Source: Gigaspora margarita (Eukaryota > Glomeromycota > Glomeromycetes > Diversisporales > Gigasporaceae). From it: DNA of 64,000 nucleotides. The stretch is taken from contig WTPW01000595.1 in the NCBI GenBank assembly GCA_009809945.1, positions 97,096 to 161,095 of the forward strand, in the 5' to 3' direction. How positions within the stretch are numbered: the first letter of the stretch is position 1; each line of letters starts with the position of its first letter. Below the pieces are notes generated by a model that ran no database searches, was not told where the DNA came from, and was given only the letters and a program-made list of their open reading frames with translations. Position numbers and translations under genes: made by a program. Below are positions 46,083-58,100 of the stretch, in pieces.

Positions 46083-49000
46083 GACAATTAAGAATGTTGT
46101 CATTCTACATGTCTGCTCTATGCTATCCTCAGGAATAGCATTTTTTGTATTCCATTTGGTTAATATATGACATAAGACTAATATTTAAATTTAGCATGCA
46201 TTTTTAATTTTACTAAATTAATAATATGGGACTTGCTAGTTCATTACTTATTGGATGAATCTAGTGGTACGAGAAACAATATATAATAACGAATCTGTAC
46301 ACGAGCAATTCGTCACGGTCTCTAATATAAACCAGGCATATTGCCAAAAATGGTGGTCGGGTGATTTTTTGAAATTTTATCGATCATCGGTCGATCATCA
46401 AACATTCATACCGCCTAATCTATCCCATTTTTGATAATGTACCCGACTGTAAATAAGAATGGTCCACTCTCAATCACAAAAATGGTTTTTAGTGATTTAA
46501 GAATCTACATTTTATTGGTTAACCGGAAAATTTAGTATCGAGTTACACGGTAAAAAATAATTATTAATATATTCTTTTATTAAACTTCGTGATTATGACG
46601 TAATTATTGCACTTTGCAAAAAGATGAGATTTTCCTCTACAGTCGTCATAAAGATCATGGGTTTACAAATTCTAATTCGATTCATAAAAACAAATTATTA
46701 TATTATATAATTAATTCATCCCTAGTTTGCATCACATAGAAATGTTATTGGTTTAACTGAAGCCAAAAAATGATCTTAATAGCTATAGTATAAGTAAATA
46801 GTTTAAGACTGAGCATTATATTTAAGAACATGTAAAAATATTTTCAACATGCCGGTACCGCAAGATGCATCACGAGGATAAAGGTTTATCATTATCCGGA
46901 GCCTTTGTGATAGAACTAACCCAAACTGTCCCGGGAAGATTCGGATAAATTTCGGCATATGATTTGCCTTGTGTCGATCACTGTAAATCACCTGCAAATC
47001 ACATGCTTTGATTGGCTAGTTTCGTGTTATCACTCAAATTTTTGTTTATCACTCGCAAATCACGTGATTTGATTGGCTAATTTCGCGTGTGATCATCACG
47101 GGGTATACTCTACCCTTAAAACGAAGACTCGTACATCATGAAATTAGTGTTCTAAGCCGATTAAGCTAGCCGCTTAGCTGATAGTTTCATTATCCAGCAA
47201 ATAACGGCTAATAATAGCTAATAAAATTCAGAGAACCTGCACGATTAATTATTCAAAGCCTCCAACACATTTCAATAAAAAAATTTTCATATTGATATGA
47301 TATTTTAAAATCGATCTATATTTATCACTATAAAAATATAGGAATTAAGTTTAACTTGTATAATCGCATATTGTGGTTCACAAATTAATTTTAAAAAAGT
47401 ACTCAAATCATCTAATCGAGTTAATTCATCAAGACTTTATTATAAAATTAAAATTTAACCACATCTATTAATTGTGAAACATATGATATATAATATGCAC
47501 TAATCATATTTTTCAAATAAATTACAATTTCACAAACCTAAAGGCTCCTTCTCGGCAATATTCATATTAATATTGATAGGATTTGATAATCTAAAATTAG
47601 GTGCATAAACTTGAAACTTTCTAACCAATCTATTTGATTCGCTAACTTATTAAAGCTCCTAACCCAAAAAGTCAAATAATTAAAATTATAGTAGTATGTA
47701 AATATGAATAATAAGAAAATAATAATATTAAAAAAGAAGAAAGCTGCAAGAATAGCTGTGTAAAATAGCAAGAAAATGTTAAGTAATGTTGAATTTACAA
47801 ATAGTGTAAAAGTTAGTAATTGAGAAATCAAATAGCTTTATAAAAAAATACTATAAAATATTTTCTTTTATAATTTCAAAGTATCCAATACAATGAACCT
47901 TGCTTAATTGCATGATAAAACTTAAAAGTTCTCAGATAAATCTTTATAATTATATTTATTTTACTCTTAAATTATGTATTCTGATTAAAGCATCTTTTAT
48001 TTTTATTGAGTATATATCTTAAACTATCATTATTTTTTTTTTGTTAAAGTGCACATTTCTGGACCAGAATTTTTATTCAAGAATATGAATAATGGGTACT
48101 TTTAGGCAAAGTTGGCAATGGATTATGTTTAGTAAAAATAATTTATTAATAGATATAAATGAATCAATAGATATATTTTATTGATTATTAGTCCATTTGT
48201 TTTTTTTTGTGCTTAAGCAAATGAGATCATTATATAATACTATTTAAATAAATTTTAAATTAAATGATTATTTAATTTTGATATATATATTGATTAATTG
48301 GTCAACTTGTACTCAAATAAAGTTTTATACAAAATACAATACTTTATTTCTGTATTATTACCTTGGTTAAAAGTCACTAATTTAAAAAGTAAAGTAATTA
48401 AATTTATAGTTGTGTATAGAAAATGAATAGAGTTATACAAAGATGTATAAAAATCTAATTAATACTTTGAGACAAATTTATATAAAAGAATATAAAAAAT
48501 ATAGTTTTACTTGGATAAAAATAAGTAAAAAAAAACAAATCTTACAAATATTTCTATATCTAATATATTGCTACTAGATAAAAATATTATAGTAATTACC
48601 ATATTTCCAAAAATAAGCTACTCTAAAAATAAGCTATCTACTTCATTTTTTAAAAAATTACTAGCAATTGCTATATATAAAAGTCAAAAATGCAACTAAG
48701 TAAAGTTGTTCAAGATATTAAAATATACTTAAAACAAAAATTTGTTGCTATTTGAACAGTTTTATTAGTACAGTGCATGCTACTTGAAGACTATAATCAC
48801 ATGACTTTGTCCCATTTTGAAAAATTTTATATTAAATTTTGATATTTTTTGATTTCTTAAATTTTAATTAGCTAAAATTTATTTTTATATTTTAATTTGC
48901 TAAAATCTGATTGGCTAAAAATTTTTTAAAAATTTAATTTTAAATTTGACCAATTGTAATAAAGTCATATAATTTGTTATATTTTTGACAATTTTTATAT

Positions 49001-49408
49001 ATCAGACCATTTTAAAATATTATAAATTAAAAACAAATAATAATTTTTTAAAAAAAACAAAGCTGCTAAATTGTAGCAAATTAACTAAACTATAAGTTAG
49101 CAGCTTTTTAAATATTTTTTTGTATTAAGGCTATTAGCTTTTAAAATTAGTTTAGTCTTTAAGTGTCATACACTATATATTTTGTAATTTTTTAAAAACT
49201 TTAACAATTTAAAAAATAAGCTACATCTAGTTTTTTGTATAATTTTTTGCCCAAAAATAGAGGTTAGCTAAAGCAGAGCAAGTTTGAAAAATTATTTAAT
49301 TTAATGTATATTTAAAATTTGAGTTAGGGTTAAGTCATTTTGAGTTATATTTAAAAGGTATTATAGGTAAAAATACCTTTTTAACATTTTTATTAACAGT
49401 AATTATAA
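46083..49408. other. intergenic; CpG content drops after about 47.6 kb
   Basis: About 3.3 kb without a gene. Near 46980-47100 a phrase CGCAAATCACGTGATTTGAT / CAAATCACATGCTTTGATTG repeats twice. From about 47.6 kb on the sequence becomes almost free of CpG. Confidence 0.5.
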
Positions 49409-49713
49409 ATCAAACCAGTGGTGTTCAACACTAGTAATATGAAATTTGTGTAATATGCAAATCAAAATAAAAACAAAAAGTAAATTTTGATTAATATTAG
49501 GATTAGGGTTAAGACCTGAAATAGAGCAGGAACATAGATTATACTAAAATTTCACGAGGAATTTTTTTTGTTAGAGCCTCAAAGATGATTTCATAATCAA
49601 ATTTTTGCGTTATAGTCATTTTTTAAAAAATATGCATTACATCTAATTTTCACATTATACTACAGCTCATAATAAAAATTATAGTAGTGTTGAACACCAG
49701 TGGTATGATTTAA
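49409..49713. mobile_element. TIR element, CAGTGGTGTTCAAC ends
   Basis: CAAACCAGTGGTGTTCAACA near the left and TGTTGAACACCAGTGGTATG near the right are inverted repeats of about 22 bp with two mismatches. Interior AT-rich. CAGTG ends suggest hAT, but no target duplication is clear. Confidence 0.6.
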
Positions 49714-50487
49714 CAATGCCGTTTATTAATATACCAAAGTAGGCTTAGACTATTACTTCTTGTATTTTTCACATTTTTTCTATTATTTATTTATTTTGTT
49801 TCATTAGACTAATCCAAGTTCAGCCAAATTTTTTGCAATTTGATTGGTTAATTAGCTATTAATTATCAAAAACTACTTTATTTATTTTTCAAAATATATA
49901 GTAAACACTTTATATAATAGTGAAGATATAAATATATGCTTTGTTTTTGTATTCTAAATCATCTTGGTTCAAAGCTACTAATTTAAAAAGTAAAGTAATT
50001 TAATCTATAATTATATAAGATTTTAAATGTAAAGAGTATAATAATATTAAAATAAGTAGAGCTATACCAAAGATTATATAAAAAAGTATAAAAAATTTAA
50101 ATTAAATCTTAAATTTACATGAAAAATAGTTAGTAGAAATAGAATTAGATAAAAAAAAAAGAAAAAGTTACTTTTTTAAAAGCTTCTAAGCTCTAATTAA
50201 AATATAAATTAAAATTTATTATTGAATTCACAATATAAATTAATTAAAAATAGATAAAATAAAAAGAGATTATAAAAGTATAAAAATTCAACAAATAAAA
50301 ATATTTTAATCTGAGTTATTCATAATCAAACTTTTTTCTTAGCTTAATTATTAATACTATTTTTTGATATTTTTACTTGTTATTGTTTTTTGTTTGTTAT
50401 AAATATTTTATTCTAATTTGCTAATAAAACTATATAATCTTATTTGCAAAAGATTAATTATTATAAACTCTTTTTTTTTTTTGACCT

Positions 50488-50940
50488 TCAGGCTAATAGC
50501 ATAGCAGTTATGCTCCAAGGTTGCCAATCACAAGGTTGCTAGTTCAAGTGCCACTTAATAGTAATTTGGATTTGATAGTCAGAACCCCAATTTGGAAATA
50601 ACTAAAGTTACAAGATATATGTGAGATCCAATTCTGAAAAGTTTTATGATGCTATACAATCTTGTAGTGTTGCCCTCCAAAAGCAAGATGTTAATATCAA
50701 TGGGTTGCCATAATTGAGATGGACATGGACAATCCCAAAGCGGGAGTTAAATACTAGTAATCTCTATCTTTTGGTAGGTAATGCTGTTGGGGATATTACA
50801 ATAAACAAGGTTAAATAGCATTTCAAATCTGAGACCCTGTGGAAAAAACTGTGGGACTCTGGATATTACAAGTACAGGGTTGTAGGTATGAATACTCTGA
50901 CCCCTTGCCAGTAGTAGATGAACATTAGTATAATAGTTGA
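50488..50940 (+). mobile_element. tRNA-headed SINE candidate 1
   Basis: The head resembles a tRNA gene: an A-box-like TAGCATAGCAGTTATGC near 50500 and a B-box-like GTTGCTAGTTCAAGTGCC near 50540. It is not a true tRNA because the stems do not close. A unique body follows (TTGGATTTGATAGTCAGAAC ... CCCTGTGGAAAA) with somewhat higher GC than the surroundings. Limits are approximate. Confidence 0.5.
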
Positions 50941-51345
50941 GTAACTAGAAAGAAATAAATAGATATATATATATACCCTTTTTTAGCTATAGTATTAGCT
51001 AATTCAACTATGTTTTAACAAATAGCAAAAAACATACTAAAAAAAATATAGATAATAATTTACAAATCATACTATTATTACTAGTAAATATATTAATCCA
51101 CAATGCCCAATAACAAATACTACTATTGTTTGGCCTATTACAATTTAAATTTAAAAAATATTTAACTTGTATTTATTTTATAAGAATATTATTATATTAC
51201 TATAGTACTATATATATAATAATCAAAATTGGTATAACAAGTAAATCAAAATAACTTTATTAAAACAAAATCAAATTTCTTTAATATTAGAGCAAGAGGC
51301 ACACCAGAAATTACATGTTTTTTACTATGAATATATAGTTGAAGG

Positions 51346-52465
51346 CAGTGTTCAAAATTATTGTTCTCAGAGTTCTCATAAGAACACTATTTTAAATTTG
51401 TGCACAGTAAAAATTTTTATTATTCTCTATTAAAATTTTTTTAAGAAAAGTAAAATAAAAATAGTTTCTCATAAGTAGTGCAGTTAAACCTTCATAATTG
51501 CAATGTGTACAGACAAGTCTATAGCATGCATTTAGGAAGATATTGCATTTAGAGAGGTATTTCATTTAGGATGATATTGTATTTAGTGAGGTATTGCATT
51601 TAGGAAAGTATTGCATTTAGGAAAATATTGCATTTAGGAAGAGCCAATTAAATTGCAGCTTTAAAGATTAGATTATCTAGTTTGTGTAACTTCTAATAAA
51701 AGCTGTATAATCTATCTTAAATACTAAAATTTGATTGGCTGCATGCATTTAGAGAAGGTAGCATAATATAGAAAATTATTTGAAAGAACATGCATTTACA
51801 GAATATAGAATGTGCATTTAGCACCAATAATTTTTTACAAACAAGACAAAAGCATGCATTTAGGAAGGTATTGCATTTGGAGATTGCATTTATAGAGGTC
51901 TAACTGTAATTAATAATTACATGATATTGCTATACCAAATAAGAAATAAATAAATACAACTAATTGTAATTATTTATTATCAAAATTATTTAGTTGAACT
52001 TATATATAATTACTATAGCATAGATGAAAAAATATGCTTTAATTAATAATCTGTTTCTGAATAAAGAAACTATATATAGTAAATTGTGCACACATAACTA
52101 TGAGTTTTACTATAGTCAAAAATATGTATGGCTTACTCATAAGGAAATGGATTATTAATTAATGTATATTTATATATAGATGTGTTAATAAAAATAAGTT
52201 AAATTTTATATTTAACCTATACTATTTATGCCTTTATAGATAATATTATAATATTAGTTATAGAGCTAAAAAGGTACATATATTTTAATATATATATGAT
52301 ATATTTTTAAAATTTTTTTTGTTGTTTTTGTTTTTTTTTTTTTTTTTTTTTTTATATAGTAAGCATAAGTGAGAACATAAATATATAGGTTGAGAACACT
52401 TATAGCTTATAGCTATTATGCTGCTCTTATGAGAATAGCATTTGAGTTTTAAATTTTGAATACTG
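51346..52465. mobile_element. 1.1-kb hAT-type element, TGTTCTC family, with nested MITE
   Basis: The left end CAGTGTTCAAAATTATTGTT then CTCAGAGTTCTCATAAGAAC pairs with the right end (GCTCTTATGAGAATAGC ... AAATTTTGAATACTG). The flanks GTTGAAGG and GTTAAAGA agree at six of eight positions. The ends are those of the 44087-44314 family. The interior contains a complete pogo-type element (51481-51906) and a poly(T) run. Confidence 0.7.
51481..51906. mobile_element. 426-bp pogo-type MITE, GCATTTAG family, nested
   Basis: Begins CAGTTAAACCTTCATAATTG and ends ATAGAGGTCTAACTG, followed by TA. Between 51525 and 51650 it carries six or more head-to-tail units of about 20 bp around GCATTTAGGAAGATATT. 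Further GCATTTAG phrases occur near the right end. Inserted in the 51346-52465 element. Confidence 0.75.
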
Positions 52466-53033
52466 GTTAAAGAGATGATCATGTTTATATATAATATATT
52501 TAATATACTATACTATAATATATTAATTCATCATACTATATATACATTGAACTCTTTCTGCTGATCCTTTGTACCAAAAAAGGAGCTAAACAAAAATTAA
52601 AAATACACTTAGAAAACACATAAATGTTTCATTTCTTTTTGTCTCCTTTTAAAAAAGAAGTAAGAGAAGATAAATATACAACAATTTAATAGAAGATCTT
52701 TTTGGTGTTTACTAATAGGTGGAAAAAAAGTTGGAAAGTTCTTCTAATGCTACAAGAAATGTTTGGAAAAAGTGGGCATTCTAGCTTGATCTGGAAAGGT
52801 AGATTATTTGGTACAACAAACAAAACAATTACAGCATATTCTATTTTTGGTAATAATAACAATCAAATAATCAAATGAGATAAAATAAACAAATAAACAA
52901 AGATTATATGTGAAACTTAGAAGTCATCAAATAGAAATTTCTAGAAAAATAGATATTTAATCAACAGCAACAAATTTTGGAAAAAACCAGTTTTAGATAA
53001 AGGCTAGTTTTATCATATCGATTTAAGAATACA

Positions 53034-54498
53034 ATGAAGATAGAGGATATAAAGAATCTGTACACCAAATCACAGAAAGAAGTAGAATGGGTACATGATG
53101 AGCAGAAAATCTTAACCTTAAAAATGGATAAACACATAGCTAAATATATTAGGATAAATGATTCTAATTTTATAGCAATTATTCAGTGCTCAATTAATTT
53201 GTATAAATGGATACAACAAAAGAACTCATGTAAGGAACTCTTTACAAATGAAGAGAAAATTCTGTTGGAAGAAAAATTAGAAGATATAAAAGCCTTAAGT
53301 GTGAGAGATGATATGAAAGTAGATCATTTTCTACCAAATAAGAAGAGAAATATAGACAACTTTGATAGCTCAAGTATTAAAAAGAAAATGAACAACAGAA
53401 TCAGAGTTGCAGTAATAACTTTAAATGAAAGCGAAATAGAAGTTTTAACAGGAGATAATCTAGAAGAATCAAAAAAAAGGTAGCACTTCTTTATTTAGAG
53501 TGTGGATGTTTAAATTACAGAGTAGAAGATACAAAAGAAATGATTAGCCTTTTTAATAAAAAAGAAAAGTTCTTCAGATGAAAATATAGAATCAATATCA
53601 GAAGAAATTCTTGTAACAAAAATAAATTTAAATGTAGAATGCAAGGACAAAATAGTGATAAATAGTAGTTATAACAACATAAAATCAGACTTACAAATTA
53701 GTATAACACTATGAAACCTTCTAGCAAATTCAAGATTTGCAAAAATTAGGCATTGCTTTAGTCATTTTTGTAAAATTACAGCCAGAATAGAAGGATTTTG
53801 ACAAAACAAAAGCAGTTTTTGTTAATATACAGTGCAGAAATAAGAAAAAAAGGAAATTTACAAAGTTTATAGTCCCTGCATTATAAAGAAGGAAATTTAT
53901 GCAGATTAACACCTGGTAAATTCAATGCAGAACTCCTAAAAAAAGAAAAGAGTATAGAGCAGTTCTAAGAGGAATCCCTTACATGGTATTGGAAGTAGCT
54001 TTACTATGACAACTAGAAAGAATAAAAAAAAACAGCAACAGAAATTAAAGAAGTATTGCTTTCATTTATTTTAAAAGCCAAGAAGATCTAAATTTAGCAA
54101 CAGAAAATGTGGCTTGGTATTACAATACTAGGCTTAATTGGGGTGGTCCAAATCAAAAAAACATATTGATTGTACCAAAAAGACAAGGAAATGCAAAAGA
54201 AAATTTTAAACATAAGGGAAGTTTAAAGAATGAAAGCTACAAGCTATTTAAAAAGAACTTTTTTGACATAGCCCCTAGAAAAGTACAAAGAAAAAAGAGA
54301 AAAGTTACAGAAAGTTTAACAAGCAGAGAGGCTAGTACATCAAGATCTTGCAGTAGTACTCAAAAGGCTTTAACTTTCTTGAAAACAGACCAGAACACAC
54401 CAAACCAAAACAAAGTACTCAACAGAATTCTTAAAAGGCTCCAAAATATTGAAGAAGACAGAGAGCTTATGTTCTCTATCACTCTTAATATTTGCTGA
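53034..54498 (+). pseudogene. LINE ORF1
   Basis: ATG at 53034 opens a 149-residue charged N-terminal part (MKIEDIKNLYTKSQKEVEWV) that stops at 53481. Coding similarity in composition continues, with stops, to the last frame 54109-54498, which includes YNTRLNWGGPNQKN and a Lys/Arg/Ser-rich tail (RKVQRKKRKVTESL, TSREASTSRSCSSTQ). No CCHC knuckle is seen. It probably encoded the nucleic-acid-binding ORF1 protein. Confidence 0.6.
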
Positions 54499-54604
54499 GG
54501 GCATAATAATAAACACTAGCAAGCCTACAGACTTGCATTCTCATGTGGCATTCACAGTTATAAATGTCAAAACAGAAAATGCTAGTCAATCAACAAGCTC
54601 TTAA

Positions 54605-55110
54605 GAGTAGAGGATACATAGATCAATTTTCATATAATATGTATGACAAATCAAGACCTATATAGAGATACTACTGATAAAAATTTTTGAGAACACAATT
54701 AATTTTTTTTAAAATTTTATATTTTTATAGATTAAAATATGCTTTTTCTAAAGATATAAATTTTAAAAACAAATTATTTTAAAAGTATACTTGTATATAT
54801 CATAAAGTTTGCTGTGGTAGCCTCAAATTTGCTAGGGTTACACAAAATCGTTAATTTTTATTGGCTAGATAATATGATTATTATATGATTTTTGTAAACA
54901 AAAAATCAATACCCAATCTCTAACTACATATTTCTCAGCAAATATCTAACCAATATTAATGATTTTACTACTATTAGAATCACAAATACCTATTTTACAA
55001 CTTTTAAAATAATTTTAAAATAACCTACTTAATAAAAGTTTCTTTAACTTAAAAAGAAAAAATTTTTACCATCAAGATCATATGAAAAATAATCTATGTA
55101 TCTTCTACTC
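54605..55110. mobile_element. 506-bp TTAA-flanked MITE between LINE ORF1 and ORF2
   Basis: TTAA at 54601-54604 and 55111-55114. Inside, GAGTAGAGGATACATAGATC then AATTTTCATAT is inverted at the right end (ATATGAAAAATAATCTATGTATCTTCTACTC, here given in part). TIRs about 30 bp. No coding. TTAA duplication places it with the piggyBac/Kolobok class, like 12974-13477, but its ends are unrelated to that family. Confidence 0.8.
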
Positions 55111-55142
55111 TTAAGTAGATAATAATTATTTTCTCAAAGTAG

Positions 55143-58100
55143 GATGTCACAATATTAACAGGTTTAAGAGTAATTATTTTAAAAGTGTAGTAATTTCAGA
55201 ATGGGCAATAGAAGAGGACATTGATATTATAGGTATTGCAAAGACAAATATTACTAACGAGAAAGGGGCTTTTTTGGACTTTAATAAAAATAAGTTTGTT
55301 GGATTTTGGTCAAACACAGAGAAAGAGAAGAAAAAAGGTTAGGTGCTGGACTTTTGGTTAATAAAAAGTGGGAAATTCATTTAGGACAAATTAAATAGAA
55401 ATCACTATATTACTTAGAAGTGACCTTTTTTTTAAACAACTAGAGCTAATAATTATAATAGTCTACTTATCACTGAATAATAGAGAAATTGCAAAATTAG
55501 TTCAACAAAAAATTGTTAAGAAAGTCTCAAAGAAATCAATATGTTATTATAGAGAATTTTAATTATGTTCTTAACCAAACTCTCGATAGAAAATTTTCAA
55601 GATCTCAGCACAAAAAATTTCTATTATATAAATGGCTGAACAAACAAGATTTTATAGATTCATATCGTGTACTCAGTTCAGATAGCAGGGAATATACAAT
55701 AGGCAAGCCAGGACCAGTGTTTAAGAATAAATCAAATTTGGATCTCAAGGAAGCTCAGTGTAGATTTAATAGAAGCTAAAATAAGGATATAAGTACATGA
55801 ACAGATAGTGATCACAATGCAGTTATAGCAAAAATTTACCCAGGGCATCTAATTGAGAAAAGAACTTGTCTACAATAAAGCAATATGAACAGAAAAGAAC
55901 AATTTATCTGTATGATAAGGTGAATAAAGAAAATTAGAAAAATTATGCTATGTTACTCCAAAGATCTCTAAAAGGAAATTAGAATCTAAAAGAATTAAAG
56001 GTAGCAGAAATGAATAATAATACAGAAAAAAAAGAATTAGATCATCTTTGGGATATTATTCACAATGCAATAGTAAAAACAGCTAATCAAATATTACCAA
56101 AAAAGAAAATATAGAACTCAGGTTGTAGCAAGAAAAGATCCAGGGTAAAAACAGAGCTAGAAAAAAGCATTCTTTGCTAGGCAAAATCATTAGAGATATC
56201 TGTGACAGCAAAATATCTCAACTAAATGATAATACAATAGGTTTTGCAAATGACACTATATCATGTATAAATAAGAAGCTAGATCTAAAAATAGAATTAT
56301 TACAGGTGCAAAACTTGGATGCGGGAGAGCAGAATCTGAAGGGTTGGAAAAAATTCTGAAGAAAAAGTACTTAGCGGAGAATGCTAGTAGCAGAAACAAG
56401 AAAATTTAGAAAAAAGTTAAAAAGCAGTATAAAATGATAGTTAATAACCAAGGCCAGATATTAATGAGACTCTTAAATAAATTATATAACAAAATCATAA
56501 TTAATAAGCTAGTATTTGAAAAACAAGATTATAGTTAAAAGCTCATTACAAAACCTGAAGAAGTCATGTTTCAAATGGAAAAGCATTTTAAGAATCAGTA
56601 CCAAAAAAGAAATGCAAATCCAAATCTTCTAACCCAAACATAAGCAGAAATTTATAAACCTATTAGCAATGTTCAAGAGAATTGTTATGAGAACCTTATA
56701 GAAGAAATCTCAGAAGAAGAATGAGATCAGATGTTAAGCAGTTTGAGCTTGAAATTAGTACTAGGCATTTTGGGAATAAGTTATATTTTAATTAAAATAC
56801 AGGCAGCAAAATGCATGCTATTTTTAGAAACTTCACTTTGGCATGTATACGAACCAGTTTAGTCCCAAATAAGTAGAAAATAGATCAGCTATATGCAATC
56901 CCCAAAAATAAAGATTGGAGTTATAACCTCTATAATATAAGACCCATTACATTTTTAAAAACTTTCAAAAAGTGTATCACAAAATTTTTATATTACTTCT
57001 CTCCAAGATTTTTAAAGAAAACACAGTACTCAAAGGATACAATTTTGCAGGACTTTCTAGTTGCTCGATGGAGGCACCTATACATATCTTAAACTCAATA
57101 ATAAAAGAAGCAGTTAAAAAGAAAAAGAAGTTGTAGATACTTCTGCAAGACATACAAAAAGCTTTTAACTCAGTTTTGCTAGTTATGTTAGAAAGGGCTT
57201 TTGTACATCTAAAGCTGTCAGCTACTGCAATTAATTTTATTCTAGACCTATTTGGAAAGTGTCAAATAAAGATTATTACAGCTCTAGGGCTTAGTACAGG
57301 CTTTAAAGCTATAGATAGAATAGACCAGGATGAAGTAATACTATCTCGAAGAATCTTCTACAACCACTTCTTTGTTATATGCAAAATGAAACTAATCTGG
57401 GCTATAATTTGAGCTCAGAAAAGCATAAAGCATACCCCAATAGTTACTCAACTCAATGTGTATGATCACATATACAGATGATACAACATGGGTAGCTAGC
57501 AACAAACAACAACTAGAAGCAATAATAAAGATTGCAGAGGAATTCTACAAGATAAATGACATTAAAATTAACTTCAAAAAAATCTAAGCTAGTAGTCTTT
57601 AACTTAAAAAAGAAAAAGTTAATTTTATTATCTCAAAATAAAATTATAGCATAAGAAAAAAATACTTTAGTGCAGTTTTTAGACATCTGGCTAAATTAGA
57701 CAAGGAATGAGAAGCTCATCAAATCAAAAGCAAAGTGGATTACATAGCAATTTAGCAAAATATTATATTACAAAAAACTATCAATTAGTAAACTTTCATA
57801 TATCAATAATATGTGTATTCATCCCAAGCTAAGCTATATTTTACAAATAATTAATCTCCCAGGGAGAGCTTTAGATGCGATTCATCAACCCTTCATAAGG
57901 CTAGTAAAAATAAAATAGTATTTGTATGTACAACAAGTAATTATCTAGTTACATATAAAAATCTAGGTAACTGTAAGAAACTTAGCAATAAGGTCTTTAC
58001 AAGGCGGATAACAAGCCTCATTTACAGGTTAAACAGTAAGAGAATCAAAGCAAACTTTACAAAAAAATGTATATTGCAAGGCTAGTTTTTAGCTGCAACA

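Noticed and set aside
46803-46997. 64-residue minus-strand frame
   Set aside because: Lies in repeat-rich intergenic DNA with no family similarity that I know.
47562-47831. 89-residue minus-strand frame rich in Phe, Ile and Leu
   Set aside because: Composition follows from AT-rich DNA; no signal-peptide or transmembrane gene context is supported.
50488-50562. Possible tRNA gene
   Set aside because: A and B box-like words are present but acceptor and anticodon stems do not pair; better explained as a SINE head.
52285-52482. 65-residue frame with poly-Lys
   Set aside because: Produced by a poly(T) run inside the 51346-52465 element.
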